Positions 19,569 to 31,803 of a stretch of DNA of 64,000 nucleotides are shown one piece after another. Under the pieces are notes generated by a model. That model saw nothing but the letters and a program-made list of their open reading frames with translations. It was not told the DNA's origin and made no database searches. The translations under genes and the position numbers were made by a program. Source of the DNA: Rhodovulum adriaticum (GTDB lineage: Bacteria > Pseudomonadota > Alphaproteobacteria > Rhodobacterales > Rhodobacteraceae). Where the stretch lies: contig NZ_SLXL01000002.1 of the NCBI RefSeq assembly GCF_004345735.1, positions 248,001-312,000 on the forward strand. Direction: 5' to 3'. Within the stretch, counting starts at the first letter, position 1. Each line of letters begins with the position of its first letter.

Positions 19569-21142
19569 CCACCCAGCCCCCACATGTTCCCCGAGCCGAT
19601 TTGGGTAAAGGCCTCCGTCAGCCAGTTGGTCCCTTCAGAACCCATCTCCTGCAAGGCATCGACACCCTTGTCGATCCTCGACAGCTTGTCTCCAGTCCGC
19701 GCTACCTTGTCGAGAAAGCCCTTGGCCTCCTCCGGTGTTGCTGGGGCAAGTTTGGCGCGGCTCATCTCTCGGGCACCGCGGGGCACAATCGCCAACATGA
19801 AATACCAGGCGTTGCGCCGGGCCTCGTCGTCGGCCGCCTCGTCCAGAATGGTCAACAAGGCGGTCTGCGTGGCAACCTGCAAAAAGCCCTCGCTATCCGC
19901 ACCAAGCCCCGCCAACAGCCGCAGCGCGGCGAGCTTTTGGTCCTGCGACACCAATTGCAGCCGAACGGCAAGGCGTTTGCGCTCCATCTCCACGACCGAG
20001 GGCGCGGCCACCGCAATGTCCTCGCGCAGCGTTTGCAAACCGTCGATAAGCCGCTCCACCGCACCTTCGTTCGGGAACCCCTCTCGGTGGGCGGTTCGTT
20101 CAAACTCTTTCTGGGCGTGGCGCAAGCTGTCGAAAAGCTGATGCGGATCGGTCGCATGGCGACGCAGATCGCGGCGCAAATCAGCAACAGCAGGGGCAAG
20201 AGCGGTGCTCATCTGCTGGCCCAGCCGGTTCGCCGACCTGTCACGACGGCAGCGGGCAGTGAAATCCTTCAGTGCTTGCCGGATTCTGCCAACGACCTCG
20301 GAAAGGTCCACCTCCTCGGCCGGAACGGAATACAGAACACCCTTTCGCGGTCTTGCTAACACACGCAGTCCGAAAGGGGTTTCGTCGATGATGTCCTGCG
20401 CTCGCTGTTCCCCCTGCAACCGCGCGATTTCGCGTGCGATACGGTCCGGGCTGGCCCACAGGTCGTTGCCCTCGGCGTCCTTGTCCAGCAGGGCGATCCG
20501 GCGCAGCAGGGGCCAGCGGTCCTCTGTTCCGTTCAGGGCGCGTTGATACCAGTCGCTCCAGAAGCCCCAGGGCGGCGCCCCGCCGGGCGGAAATTTTTCG
20601 CGCAGGGGGGACCAGAGGTGTTCCAGCGGCGGCCGGTCGTCATGCCACAACGGTCGGGCCATCAGCGCCGCACTATCGCCCGCCAGCGCACAATCCCGTC
20701 GGAGTGCCGCCCATGCGGCGGTGGCGGCGGCGGCGGTGGCGGCGGTGGCGTAGGCGGTGGCGGCGGCGGCGCGGGCGGCGGTGGCGGCGGCGGCGGCGCG
20801 GGCGGCGGCGGCGGCGGTGGCGTAGGCGGTGGCGGCGGCGGCGCGGGCGGTGGCGGCGGCGGCGGCGGCGGCGGCGCGGGCGAGCCAATTCCTGACATCT
20901 GCGGCCTCTGCGTTCGCAAACGCCGCAGATGTCAACAGTGCACGGCAAACCGGCAGCGCGGTCAAATCACGTTCGCGCGCCCACGCGGCGCTGTCGACCT
21001 CTGCCCACCAGACCGGCAGCACCCGCATCGCCGCGCGGTGGGCCAGCGCGACCATGGTCTGACGCGGCAATGCCTCCTGCTGCAACCAGGCCTTGAAGCT
21101 GTCCCGATCCTCGATCTGCGCGATGTCGATCTTCTTCGCCAT
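19565..21142 (-). CDS. Uncharacterised protein with Ala-rich repeat region
   Basis: A 525-residue protein that I cannot assign to a function. Residues 1-50 form a compact helical start (SFKAWLQQEALPRQTMVALAHRA). Residues 87-146 are almost pure Ala with regular Arg, Thr and Tyr (for example RAAAATAYATAA twice, 24 residues apart), likely a long helix or helical repeat. From about residue 150 a longer, largely helical part is rich in Arg, Asp and Leu, without membrane segments. I recall other Rhodobacterales proteins with a similar short N-terminal domain followed by Ala repeats, so the N-terminal part may be a portable module. It lies 13 nt after murC and its stop overlaps the permease start. 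Confidence 0.7.
   Translation of the reverse strand: MAKKIDIAQIEDRDSFKAWLQQEALPRQTMVALAHRAAMRVLPVWWAEVDSAAWARERDLTALPVCRALLTSAAFANAEAADVRNWLARAAAAAAAATARAAAATAYATAAAAARAAAAATAARAAAATAYATAATAAAATAAWAALRRDCALAGDSAALMARPLWHDDRPPLEHLWSPLREKFPPGGAPPWGFWSDWYQRALNGTEDRWPLLRRIALLDKDAEGNDLWASPDRIAREIARLQGEQRAQDIIDETPFGLRVLARPRKGVLYSVPAEEVDLSEVVGRIRQALKDFTARCRRDRSANRLGQQMSTALAPAVADLRRDLRRHATDPHQLFDSLRHAQKEFERTAHREGFPNEGAVERLIDGLQTLREDIAVAAPSVVEMERKRLAVRLQLVSQDQKLAALRLLAGLGADSEGFLQVATQTALLTILDEAADDEARRNAWYFMLAIVPRGAREMSRAKLAPATPEEAKGFLDKVARTGDKLSRIDKGVDALQEMGSEGTNWLTEAFTQIGSGNMWGLGG
20744..20887. repeat. 72-bp tandem repeat inside a coding region
   Basis: Two consecutive copies of a 72-nt unit lie in a longer GCN-rich tract (about 20711-20883). 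At least 32 nt beginning GGCGTAGGCGGTGGCGGCGG are identical at 20747 and 20819. The period is a multiple of three and encodes 24 residues, so gain or loss of a unit keeps the reading frame. It encodes the Ala/Thr/Arg/Tyr part of the uncharacterised protein. Confidence 0.8.
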
Positions 21143-21155
21143 GGCTGCCGCCCGC

Positions 21156-22550
21156 CTATTCCAGCCGCTTGGGCAGGTTGTTCGCCCAGGCCGAAATCGT
21201 GCCCGCACCCAGGCAGACCACCATGTCGCCCGGGCCCGCCTGTTCGCGGACCAGCCGCTCCAGGTCGTCCTCGCAGCGCAGGGCACGAGCGTTGCGGTGG
21301 CCGTGGCGGATCAGGCCTGCGACCAGGTCGTCGCGGCTGGCGCCCTCTATCGGGGTCTCTCCGGCGGCGTAGACCTCGGCGATGCCCACCACGTCGGCAT
21401 CGTTGAAACAACTGCAGAACTCTTCGAACAGGGAATGCAGGCGGGTATAGCGGTGCGGCTGGTGCACGGCGATGACGCGCCCCTTGGTCGCCTGTCGTGC
21501 GGCACGCAGGACGGCGGCGATTTCCACCGGGTGGTGGCCGTAATCGTCGATGATGGTGATACCGTTCACCTCTCCCACCCGGGTAAAGCGGCGGTTGACC
21601 CCGCCGAAACCGGCCAGGGCTGCGCGGATTTCATCCCCGGTCATGCCTAGGTGCCGGGCCACGGCGACGGCGGCCAGGGCGTTGGACACGTTGTGATCGC
21701 CCGGCATCGGCAGGGTGCAGCCCGCGATCACCTTGCCTTCGGCCTGCAGGGCCACATCGAAATGGGCGATGCCGTTTTCATAGCTCAGGTTCGTGGCGCG
21801 CACATCCGCCTGCGAGTTGAAGCCGAAAGTCACCACCTTGCGGTCGGTGACCCGGCCCACCAGCGCCTGCACCTCTGGGTGGTCGGTGCAGCATACGGCC
21901 AGCCCGTAGAAGGGGATGTTCGACACGAAATCGTAGAACCCCTGACGCAGCGCGTCGAAGCTGCCCCAATGTTCCATATGCTCGGGGTCGATATTGGTGA
22001 CGATGGCGATGGTGGCGGGCAGGCGGTTGAAGGTGCCGTCGCTTTCGTCGGCCTCCACCACCATCCATTCGCCCTCGCCCATCCGGGCGTTGGACCCGTA
22101 GGCGTGGATGATGCCGCCATTGATGACCGTGGGGTCGATCCCGCCTGCATCCAGCAAGGTGGCGACCATGGTGGTAGTCGTGGTCTTGCCATGGGTGCCA
22201 GCCACCGCGACGTTCGATTTCAGGCGCATCAGTTCGGCCAGCATCTCGGCCCGGCGGACCACCGGCAGGCCGTGCGCGCGGGCGGCATCCAGTTCCGGGT
22301 TGCCCGGCTTGATCGCCGAGGAAATCACCACCACCTCGGCGCCGGTCAGGTTTTCCGCCCGCTGCCCCTCGAAGATCGTTGCGCCCAGATCGGCCAGCCG
22401 CTTGGTGATCGCGCTGGATTTCAGGTCCGATCCCTGCACGGTGTAACCCAGATTCAGCAGAACCTCAGCGATGCCGGACATGCCGATGCCCCCGATCCCA
22501 ACGAAATGGATCGGCCCCACATCAATGGGAAGTTTCGTCGCCGCGTTCAT
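21156..22550 (-). CDS. murC: UDP-N-acetylmuramate--L-alanine ligase MurC
   Basis: A 464-residue cytoplasmic Mur ligase that adds the first amino acid, L-alanine, to UDP-MurNAc. The N-terminal Rossmann part has [17 protein letters not shown], the central ATP loop is [16 protein letters not shown], and [23 protein letters not shown] carries the MurC-type IIDDYGHHP motif. The start overlaps the murG stop (ATGA), so murG and murC are translationally coupled. Downstream the usual murC-murB link is broken by a five-gene insert. Confidence 0.97.
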   Translation of the reverse strand: MNAATKLPIDVGPIHFVGIGGIGMSGIAEVLLNLGYTVQGSDLKSSAITKRLADLGATIFEGQRAENLTGAEVVVISSAIKPGNPELDAARAHGLPVVRRAEMLAELMRLKSNVAVAGTHGKTTTTTMVATLLDAGGIDPTVINGGIIHAYGSNARMGEGEWMVVEADESDGTFNRLPATIAIVTNIDPEHMEHWGSFDALRQGFYDFVSNIPFYGLAVCCTDHPEVQALVGRVTDRKVVTFGFNSQADVRATNLSYENGIAHFDVALQAEGKVIAGCTLPMPGDHNVSNALAAVAVARHLGMTGDEIRAALAGFGGVNRRFTRVGEVNGITIIDDYGHHPVEIAAVLRAARQATKGRVIAVHQPHRYTRLHSLFEEFCSCFNDADVVGIAEVYAAGETPIEGASRDDLVAGLIRHGHRNARALRCEDDLERLVREQAGPGDMVVCLGAGTISAWANNLPKRLE

Positions 22551-23647
22551 GCCTCGCCCCCTTGTCCTGCCAATGCCTCGACGATCTGGGCCAGGGATTC
22601 GGCCGCCTGCGGGCGCCCGCAGTCCAGCGCCGCGCGCGCCATTTGCAACGCACCGTCGGGCTGGCCCAGAACCGTGGCGATCTGGTCCGAAAGCGCGGAC
22701 ACGTCAAGGCTGGATTCGGGGATCAGGATCGCGGCGCCTGCCTCGACCAGGCCACGGGCGTTGGCGGTCTGGTGGTCCTGCGTCGCATACGGATAGGGGA
22801 TCAGGATCGACGGCCGCCCGATCACCGAGATATCCGCGATAGAGGACGCACCGGCCCGGCTGATGACAAGTTGCGCCTCGGCCAGGCGGGCGGGAATATC
22901 GTCGAAGAAGGGGCGCACATCGGCCTCTACCCCCGCTTGCGCGTAGGCACTCACCACGCGATCCACATCCTCGGCCCGGGCCTGGTGCGACACCCGCAGG
23001 TTCCGCCGGATCGCATCGGGCAGGGCCGCGACGGCGGCCGGCACGTTGTCCGACAGCGCCCGCGCACCCTGACTGCCACCGATGGCCACCAGCCCCATCG
23101 GGTAATCGCCCGGCGGGATATAGGGGGCGCCGGAACGCTCCAGCACGGCGGCGCGCACGGGGTTGCCGACATGCATCCCCTCCACCCCCTCGGGCAGGTC
23201 GGTGGGCCAGGTGCCGCAGGCCAGCGCGTGCACCCGCTTGGCGTACAGCCGGTTCACCTTGCCCAGCACGCCGTTCTGTTCGTGAATCATCCGCGGAATG
23301 CGCAGCGCGATGGCCGCCGACAGCGCCGGGAAGGACGGATAACCGCCAAAGCCCGCCACCACCGCGGGACGGTCGCGGCGCAGCCGCAGGATTTCCGCCG
23401 CCACACCAGCGCCCAGCCGGAACGGCGCCGCCGCGCGCGACAGCACACCCCCGCGTGCGGGGCTTTCGGCGGCCACGCGCTGGATCGCCACCGCATCGGG
23501 AAAGCCGCCCGCATAGCGCGCACCGCGTGCATCCGTGGACAGCGTCACCCGCCAGCCGCGCGCCAGCATGGTTTCGGCCAGGGCCTGGGCGGGAAACATG
23601 TGCCCGCCGGTGCCACCTGCGGCAATGACCAGCAGCGGCGCGCTCAT
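22547..23647 (-). CDS. murG: Undecaprenyl-PP-MurNAc-pentapeptide GlcNAc transferase MurG
   Basis: A 366-residue peripheral membrane glycosyltransferase (GT28) that turns lipid I into lipid II. The N-terminal glycine loop is [18 protein letters not shown] and the second is [14 protein letters not shown]; the C-terminal donor-binding part includes [24 protein letters not shown] and the [10 protein letters not shown] segment. The chosen ATG overlaps the ftsW stop as ATGA; longer upstream frames lie in ftsW. This fixes the order ftsW-murG-murC on the minus strand. Confidence 0.97.
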   Translation of the reverse strand: MSAPLLVIAAGGTGGHMFPAQALAETMLARGWRVTLSTDARGARYAGGFPDAVAIQRVAAESPARGGVLSRAAAPFRLGAGVAAEILRLRRDRPAVVAGFGGYPSFPALSAAIALRIPRMIHEQNGVLGKVNRLYAKRVHALACGTWPTDLPEGVEGMHVGNPVRAAVLERSGAPYIPPGDYPMGLVAIGGSQGARALSDNVPAAVAALPDAIRRNLRVSHQARAEDVDRVVSAYAQAGVEADVRPFFDDIPARLAEAQLVISRAGASSIADISVIGRPSILIPYPYATQDHQTANARGLVEAGAAILIPESSLDVSALSDQIATVLGQPDGALQMARAALDCGRPQAAESLAQIVEALAGQGGEA

Positions 23648-24813
23648 GCCCGTCCCCCACGGCGCAACAGATCGCCGATTTCGCCCTGCGGCCGGGTCCG
23701 CGTCAGCGCCAGCAGCGCCCCCAGGGCGATCCCGCTGGCAATGATGGACGACCCGCCATAGCTGACAAAGGGCAGCGTCATGCCCTTGGCCGGCAACAGC
23801 TTGACCGCGACGCCCATGTTGATCAGCGCCTGCACCCCGAAACTGCAGGCCAGCCCCGTGCCCGCCAGGCGGATGAAGCCGTCGCGTTCCCGCGTCAACC
23901 GATACAACGCGCGCAGCACCACCGTCAGGTACAACGCGATGATCGCCAGCACCAGGATCAGGCCGTATTCCTCGGCCGCGACGGCGATGATGAAATCCGT
24001 ATGCGCGTCGGGCAGCGACCATTTCACCTGGCCCTCGCCCACGCCGACACCGAAGATCCCGCCCTCCTGGATCGCGTTGACCGCATAGCCCAGCTGGGTG
24101 CGCGGATCGATCTCGGGGCTGAGGAAACCGTCGATGCGGCGCGCGAAATGTTCCGAGTTCTGGTAGGCAACCACGCCTGCGAACACCACCGCACCCGCCA
24201 GTCCCACCAGCAACACCAGCGAGGCCCCGGCGACGAAGTACATCACGCCCCAGGCAAACAACACCAAAGCGGCCTGCCCGAAATCGGGCTGCATCGCCAG
24301 GAACGCCACCACGACCAGCGCGACCGCCAGCGAAATCGTCCGCCCCGGCGGGCCGTTCACCTCTTGCCCTGCGGCCATCAGCCAGGCAGCCAGCACCACG
24401 AAGGCGGGTTTCAGGAATTCCGAAGGCTGAACGCTGGCAAAGCCCAAGCTGTACCAGCGCACCGCACCCTTGCCGAAATCGGTGCCCAGAATGGGCAACA
24501 GCGCCAGCGCCACAAAGGCGGCGGCGAACCCGACCACGCCCGCCCGGCGCACCAGGTCCGGCGGCATCGTCGACACCACCAGCATCGCCACCAGCGCGGC
24601 AACGCCGAACACCGCCTGCCGCTCGACATAATGAAAGGCATCGAACCCGTTCTTTTCGGCCAGCGGCGGCGAGGCCGCCAGCCCCAGCAGCATCCCCACC
24701 CCGAAAAGCAGCAGAATGCAGGAGATCGACCACTTGTCCACGGTCCGCCACCAACGTGGCAGAACCGGCTCCCCCGCCCGTATGGGCGCGGTGCCATAGA
24801 CCATCTCAGTCAT
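23644..24813 (-). CDS. ftsW: Lipid II polymerase FtsW
   Basis: A 389-residue SEDS-family membrane glycosyltransferase that polymerises lipid II at the septum together with FtsI. About ten hydrophobic segments are visible. The catalytic-region motif is [20 protein letters not shown], and the C-terminal [20 protein letters not shown] is the SEDS signature. GGAGAG lies just upstream of the ATG giving MTEMVYG; an ATG 54 nt earlier is less likely. It is the first gene of the second dcw block, since odc lies upstream after 120 nt. Confidence 0.95.
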   Translation of the reverse strand: MTEMVYGTAPIRAGEPVLPRWWRTVDKWSISCILLLFGVGMLLGLAASPPLAEKNGFDAFHYVERQAVFGVAALVAMLVVSTMPPDLVRRAGVVGFAAAFVALALLPILGTDFGKGAVRWYSLGFASVQPSEFLKPAFVVLAAWLMAAGQEVNGPPGRTISLAVALVVVAFLAMQPDFGQAALVLFAWGVMYFVAGASLVLLVGLAGAVVFAGVVAYQNSEHFARRIDGFLSPEIDPRTQLGYAVNAIQEGGIFGVGVGEGQVKWSLPDAHTDFIIAVAAEEYGLILVLAIIALYLTVVLRALYRLTRERDGFIRLAGTGLACSFGVQALINMGVAVKLLPAKGMTLPFVSYGGSSIIASGIALGALLALTRTRPQGEIGDLLRRGGRA

Positions 24814-24886
24814 GGGCTCTCCGCTCGATTGCCTCAAATTGGGCCCGTTTGCCGGGTCTCTGGGCAAAGTGTAACGCCAAACCCGC

Positions 24887-24918
24887 CCCGGCGCCAGTCA
24901 AGATGGACCGGCGCCGGG
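24887..24918. other. Inverted repeat between odc and ftsW
   Basis: A perfect 9-bp stem (CCCGGCGCC and GGCGCCGGG, 14-nt loop) lies 15 nt after the decarboxylase stop codon on the minus strand. There is no T tract after it in that direction, so it is at best a weak terminator or an RNA 3'-end stabiliser. Confidence 0.4.
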
Positions 24919-24933
24919 CGGATCGGCTGCGGA

Positions 24934-26106
24934 TCAGATCACCAGAACGTCCAGCGGCGGGAAGCCGTTGAAGCCGACCGACGCATAGGTCGAGGTATAG
25001 GCCCCGGTGTTGCGGATCACCACGCGGTCACCCGCGCGCAGGCCCAGCGGCAGTTGCACCGGGCGCTTTTCATACAGCACGTCCACGCTGTCACAGGACG
25101 GGCCCGCCAGGATGCAGGGGCCGGTCGGTTCGTGGTCGCGCTCGGTCACCAGGGGATAGCGGATCGCCTCGTCCATGGTTTCGGCCAGGCCGGAAAACTT
25201 GCCGATATCCAGGTAGACCCAGCGATAGGCATCCGTGTCGGATTTCTGCGAGACCAGCACCACCTCGGCCGCGATCGCGCCCGCCTCGGCCACCAGGCCA
25301 CGGCCCGGTTCGGCCATCAGGCGCCGCACGTTGCCGAACCGCGCATCGACCTGCGCCATCACCTGCGCGGCATAGGCGGCAGGCGCCTCGACCGGCTCGC
25401 CATACCCGGCGGGGAAGCCGCCGCCGATATTCAGCAGGTCCAGGTCGAACCCCTCGGCGCGCAGCGCGTGCCACAGGCGGGCCACGTCATCCAGAACCGG
25501 CCCCCACATGGACGCCCGGCGCGTCTGGCTGCCAACATGGAAAGACAGACCCACCGGGCGCAGCCCGGCACGCAACGCGCGCGCCATCAGCGGGCCGGCC
25601 TTTTCCGGGGCGCAGCCGAACTTGCGGCTCAGCGGCCAATCGGCCTCGGGCGCGCTGGCCAGAACGCGGATATAGACCTCGGCGCCCGGCGCATGCTCGG
25701 CCAGTTTGTCGATCTCTTCCTCGGCGTCGGCGGCAAACAGCGTGATCCCCGCGGCATGGGCAAAGGCGATGTCCGAGGCGCGCTTGATGGTGTTGCCGAA
25801 AGAGATCTCCGACGGCGCGGCCCCGGCGCCCAGGCACAGCTCGATCTCGGCGCGCGAGGCGGCGTCGAAACGGCAGCCTTCGGCGGCCAGCCGGGCCACC
25901 AGTTCGGGCGCGGGATTGGCCTTGACCGCATAATGGATCGCCGCCCGCCCCAGGCCTGCGCGCAGCGCGTGAAAGCGCGCCACGACCTCGCCCGCATCGA
26001 TCACCAGGGTCGGCTGGTCGAAACGGTGCTGGCGGATATACGCCTCGGCGCGGCCGGGCGACGGGATATCGGTGCGGCCGAGGATCTCGGCTTGCGTAGC
26101 GTACAT
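24934..26106 (-). CDS. Ornithine/lysine decarboxylase, PLP fold type III
   Basis: A 390-residue cytoplasmic enzyme that decarboxylates a basic amino acid, most likely ornithine to putrescine, or lysine to cadaverine. The N-terminal alanine-racemase-type barrel carries the PLP lysine K62 in HYAVKANPAPELV. Further motifs are ASRAEIELCLGAG, FHVGSQ, LLNIGGGFP and AEPGRGLVAEAG, and the active-site Cys and Asp lie in GPSCDSVDVLYE. This is the group IV ornithine decarboxylase pattern common in alphaproteobacteria, where dual Orn/Lys activity is known. GGAG lies 6 nt upstream of the chosen ATG (MYATQ). It interrupts the dcw cluster between murD and ftsW. Confidence 0.9.
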   Translation of the reverse strand: MYATQAEILGRTDIPSPGRAEAYIRQHRFDQPTLVIDAGEVVARFHALRAGLGRAAIHYAVKANPAPELVARLAAEGCRFDAASRAEIELCLGAGAAPSEISFGNTIKRASDIAFAHAAGITLFAADAEEEIDKLAEHAPGAEVYIRVLASAPEADWPLSRKFGCAPEKAGPLMARALRAGLRPVGLSFHVGSQTRRASMWGPVLDDVARLWHALRAEGFDLDLLNIGGGFPAGYGEPVEAPAAYAAQVMAQVDARFGNVRRLMAEPGRGLVAEAGAIAAEVVLVSQKSDTDAYRWVYLDIGKFSGLAETMDEAIRYPLVTERDHEPTGPCILAGPSCDSVDVLYEKRPVQLPLGLRAGDRVVIRNTGAYTSTYASVGFNGFPPLDVLVI

Positions 26107-26327
26107 GGTCATCTCCAATAGACCTGACGGGCGGGTCGGCCCGGTTCCAAGGGAGACGTTACCGTCGCTACTTAACCCTCGCAGGGGCCAGAGGCGCGTG
26201 CGTTGGCGTCCGTGTGCGCGCACATAGGGCCGCACCTGAGTCGGTGCAAGACCAAATCCCGGCAACGTTCAATTTTTCCACGGCCTGCCCGGAAACGCAG
26301 CACTCCGGCGCATGGCGCAGGTTGGGC

Positions 26328-26348
26328 CTTCTTCTTGGAAAAAATACC
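26328..26348 (-). repeat. Dispersed repeat, copy 4 (divergent variant)
   Basis: On the minus strand this reads GGTATTTTTTCCAAGAAGAAG, a degenerate form of the core. It lies in the 312-nt gap between the divergent decarboxylase and L-lactate dehydrogenase genes. Elsewhere in that gap I see only a weak promoter candidate for the decarboxylase on the minus strand (TTGCAC, 17 nt, TATGTG at 26223-26251) and a GC-rich imperfect inverted repeat near 26197-26223. Confidence 0.55.
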
Positions 26349-26385
26349 CATGGCGGCGTCCTTTCAACCGGGAAGGCCGTGATAG

Positions 26386-27354
<969 letters not shown>

Positions 27355-27360
27355 GCGGCG

Positions 27361-28764
27361 TTAGGCGCCCAAGGTCTTCTCGACCTCGGCGATGAAATCC
27401 GCGCCCCGCGCCTCGAAGCTGTCATACTGGTCGAAACTGGCGGCAGCGGGCGCCAGCAGCACGGTCTCGCCCGTCTCTGCCTCTTGCGCGGCGCGGGCCA
27501 CGGCGGCGGCCATCGTGGTGCAAACCTCGTGGGGGATGTCCTTCAGGTGCAGGGCAAAGCCTGCGGCCTCGCGCCCGATGACATAGGCCTTGGCGACATG
27601 ACCCAGATGCGGGGTTAGCGCGCCCAGCCCGCCCTCTTTCTCCAGCCCGCCGCAGATCCAGCGGATGCGCGGAAAGGCGGCCAGGGCCATCGCCGCGCTG
27701 GCCGCATTTGTCGCCTTGGAATCGTTGACAAAGCGCACCCCGTCCCGTTCGGCCACCACCTGGCTGCGGTGCGGCAGACCGGCAAAGCTGTGAAACGCCG
27801 CCTCGATCTGTTTCGGGCCCAAGCCCAGGCAGCGCGCGGCGGCAAAGGCGGCGCAGGCATTCTGGTGGTTATGGGCGCCGGGCAGGCCCGCGATGGTGCG
27901 CAGGTCGATACTGGCCATCTGCCGCCCCTTGCGCCATTCCGACAGGAACCCCTTGCGGGCAAAGACCGACCAGCCCGGCCCCGACAGCTTGCCCCCAGCC
28001 GAAATGCGGATCACCCGGTCATCCCCCGGCCCCATCGCCATCTGGTTGGCCAGGAAACGGCCCTCATCCTCGTCCACGCCGATGATCGCGCGGTCCGGCC
28101 CCCCCTCGGAAAACAGGCGCCGCTTGGCCGCGAAATAGCCCCCCTGCCCGCCATGCCGATCCAGGTGGTCGGGCGAAAGGTTGGTAAAGACCGCGATATC
28201 GGGGGTCAGCGCGCGCGCCAGGTCCGTCTGATAGCTGGACAGCTCCAACACCACCACCCCGCCATCGCCCGGCGGGTCGATATCCAGCACGCCCCGGCCG
28301 ATATTACCGGCCAGTTGCACCGCGCGGCCGGTGGCGCCGATCACATGGGCAATCAGCGCGGCGGTGGTGGATTTCCCGTTGGACCCTGTGACCGCGATCA
28401 CCCGCGGGGCCGTATCGAAATCGTCCCACCCCGCCGTCGCAAACGAGCGGAAGAACAGGCCGATGTCGTTATCCACCGGCACACCGGCGGCCCAGGCGGC
28501 CGCGATAACGGGATTCGGGGCGGGATAGAGATGCGGGATGCCGGGGCTGACGATCAGCGTGGCCAGCCCGTCCAACGCCCCGGGGCGGGTCAGGTCGGAA
28601 ACGGCGATCCCCTCTGCCGCGGCGCGTTCCCGCGCGGCGGCGTTGTCGTCCCAGGCCAGAACCTCGGCCCCGCCGGCACGCAGCGCGCGCGCCGCCGACA
28701 GGCCCGACCGCCCCAGCCCCAGCACGGCCACGCGCGCCCCGTCATATCCGTGCACCGGAATCAT
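27361..28764 (-). CDS. murD: UDP-N-acetylmuramoylalanine--D-glutamate ligase MurD
   Basis: A 467-residue cytoplasmic Mur ligase that adds D-glutamate to UDP-MurNAc-L-Ala. The N-terminal part is [20 protein letters not shown], the ATP loop is [17 protein letters not shown], and the Mur ligase middle and C-terminal parts show [47 protein letters not shown] and the catalytic-side DSKATN. It is the last gene of the first dcw block; the normal murD-ftsW link is broken by ldh and the decarboxylase. Confidence 0.96.
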   Translation of the reverse strand: MIPVHGYDGARVAVLGLGRSGLSAARALRAGGAEVLAWDDNAAARERAAAEGIAVSDLTRPGALDGLATLIVSPGIPHLYPAPNPVIAAAWAAGVPVDNDIGLFFRSFATAGWDDFDTAPRVIAVTGSNGKSTTAALIAHVIGATGRAVQLAGNIGRGVLDIDPPGDGGVVVLELSSYQTDLARALTPDIAVFTNLSPDHLDRHGGQGGYFAAKRRLFSEGGPDRAIIGVDEDEGRFLANQMAMGPGDDRVIRISAGGKLSGPGWSVFARKGFLSEWRKGRQMASIDLRTIAGLPGAHNHQNACAAFAAARCLGLGPKQIEAAFHSFAGLPHRSQVVAERDGVRFVNDSKATNAASAAMALAAFPRIRWICGGLEKEGGLGALTPHLGHVAKAYVIGREAAGFALHLKDIPHEVCTTMAAAVARAAQEAETGETVLLAPAAASFDQYDSFEARGADFIAEVEKTLGA

Positions 28765-28840
28765 GTACGCCCCCTTGCAGCATCGCCGGGACGATGCCGC
28801 CGGGGGCGTTCCGATGCAAGCCGGGCCGCGCGGCCCGCCG

Positions 28841-29248
28841 TTACAGGAAGTAGTGCCAGGCCAGCATCATCGTCGGCACAAAGGCCGCAAGGAAGACAAA
28901 GGCCTGCGCCGTGATCCGGTTGCCGCCCATGCGCCGCGCCGCGCCGGTGACCACCGGGAACAGCAGGATCAGCCCGATCAGGATCGGGAATATCTGGGTG
29001 AAGATCGGCGCGCAGTTCTGCGGCTGGGCAAAGTTCGCCTCGCAATAAGGCACGAGGTGATCGGAGAACATCACCGCTTCCAGCATCAGAAAGGCGAAGA
29101 ACGCCCAGACGCCGTAGGGCGGAATGCCGCTCCAGTATTTGAGTTTCACGTCCGGCGTGACCGCGTGCAACTCGGGGCTGACCCAGGCATTGTCGGCCTG
29201 CGGCGCCTCTGCCCCGGCTGCGCTGTCGCTGGCAAGGTTCATCTGCAT
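28841..29248 (-). CDS. Uncharacterised membrane protein between mraY and murD
   Basis: A 135-residue protein that I do not recognise. The first 45 residues are hydrophilic; then come three hydrophobic stretches: [43 protein letters not shown] and [24 protein letters not shown]. Two cysteines ([13 protein letters not shown]) lie between the first and second helices and could form a disulphide if that loop is periplasmic. GGAG precedes the ATG by 8 nt. It lies 21 nt after mraY and 76 nt before murD on the same strand, so it is read with the murein precursor genes; whether it acts in murein synthesis is unknown. Confidence 0.7.
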   Translation of the reverse strand: MQMNLASDSAAGAEAPQADNAWVSPELHAVTPDVKLKYWSGIPPYGVWAFFAFLMLEAVMFSDHLVPYCEANFAQPQNCAPIFTQIFPILIGLILLFPVVTGAARRMGGNRITAQAFVFLAAFVPTMMLAWHYFL

Positions 29249-29269
29249 GTCACTGTCTCCCGCTGCCCC

Positions 29270-30354
<1,085 letters not shown>

Positions 30355-30355
<1 letters not shown>

Positions 30356-31803
30356 TATTCGGGATCCTCCTGCGGTGCCGGGACCGCTTGTCCCAATTTC
30401 TTGAGGGCGTCAACCACGGCAGAGACGCGACTGCCCTTTGAGCCCTTGACCAGCACCACGTCGCCGGCATCGACCATGTGATGCACCTTATCGGCCAGCG
30501 GCTCGGCCTCGTCGAACCATTGGCCGCGTTTCTTCAACGGCAGGGCGAAGTAGAGCGCCCGCATCCGCGGCCCGACGCAATGGACCAGGTCCACCTGCGC
30601 CATCGCAGGCAGGTCCGCCAGCCCGGCATGCAGGCCTTGTTCGTCGGGGCCCAGTTCCAGCATGTCGCCCAAGATCGCGATACGCCGGCCACGGGCCACC
30701 CGGCCAACACCGTCCTGCGGGCGGGCGGCGGCCAGCACCTCCAGCGCGGCGGCGACAGAGGCGGGGTTGGCATTGAAGGCGTCGTCGATCACCTCGACCA
30801 TCATCTGGTCCTCGACCACATCCAGGGCGATGCGCAGCCGCGCACCGCGCCCGGCGGGCGGAACCCAGCCGGCCAGGTCGCAGGCCGCGACCGCACCGTC
30901 GATCCCGAGGCTTTCGACCGCGGCGAGGACGGACAGCGCGTTCATCGCGAAATGCCGTCCCGCGCTCTGGATCTTGAACAGCAGATCCTGCCCCGGCGCG
31001 CGGGCCTGCACGACCGTGGACGCCGCATGAATTTCGATCCCGAGCAGCCTGAAATCACAGCCATCTTCCTGACCGAAGGTCACACTTTTCGCCGCGTATT
31101 CGCGGGCGGCGGCGGCCAGGATCGGGCTGGTTTCCAGATCGGCGGGGTAGATTGCCGCGCCCCCCTCGGCCAGCCCTTCGAAGATCGACGCCTTTTCCCG
31201 CGCGATCCCGGCCAGATCGTCGAACGCCGCCAGATGCGCCGGCGCGATGGTGGTAATCAGGGCCACATGGGGCCGGGCCAGCCGGGTCAGCGGCGCGATT
31301 TCGCCGGGGTGGTTCATGCCGATCTCGACCACGGCAAAGGCGGCATCGCGCGGCAGGCGCGCCAGGGTCAGCGGCACACCCCAATGGTTGTTGAAACTGG
31401 CCTCGGCGGCATGCACGCGGCCCTGCCCGGCCAGCACGTGGCGCAGCATTTCCTTGGTCGAGGTCTTGCCGACTGAGCCGGTCACCGCCACCACGCGCGC
31501 GCCCGTGCGGTCGCGCCCTGCGCGGCCAAGCGCCTGCAATGCAAGAAGGACATCGTCAACGATCAAGAGCGGCGCATCGTCCGCCACCCCCTCTGGCACG
31601 CGCGACACCAGCGCGGCCGCAGCCCCCGCAGCCAACGCAGCGGCCACGAATTCATGGCCGTCGCGCCGATCCTTTAGCGCGACGAACAAATCGCCGGGGG
31701 CCAGGCTGCGCGTGTCGATTGAAACCCCGCTGGCCTGCCAGTCGCAGGTGGCGCGCCCGCCCGTCGCGGCGGCGGCCTCGGCCGCGGTCCAAAGCGTGCT
31801 CAT
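30355..31803 (-). CDS. murF: UDP-MurNAc-tripeptide--D-Ala-D-Ala ligase MurF
   Basis: A 482-residue Mur ligase that adds the D-Ala-D-Ala dipeptide. The ATP loop is [17 protein letters not shown], followed by [18 protein letters not shown] and [21 protein letters not shown], both typical of MurF, and the C-terminal Mur ligase part with [17 protein letters not shown]. It starts within the murE stop (ATGA overlap) and ends on the mraY start, so murE, murF and mraY are translated as a chain. Confidence 0.96.

Noticed and set aside
20711-20887. Possible CRISPR array or minisatellite
   Set aside because: There are no unique spacers; units are contiguous, multiples of three and in frame within a long coding sequence, so it is a coding repeat.
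20662-20919. Gly-rich or Pro-rich proteins in other frames of the repeat
   Set aside because: They arise from reading the GCN tract in other frames; there is no start signal and no sequence outside the repeat that looks like protein.
26223-26251. Firm promoter call for the decarboxylase
   Set aside because: TTGCAC and TATGTG match the consensus only partly; it is mentioned in the neighbouring repeat entry but not claimed as a feature.
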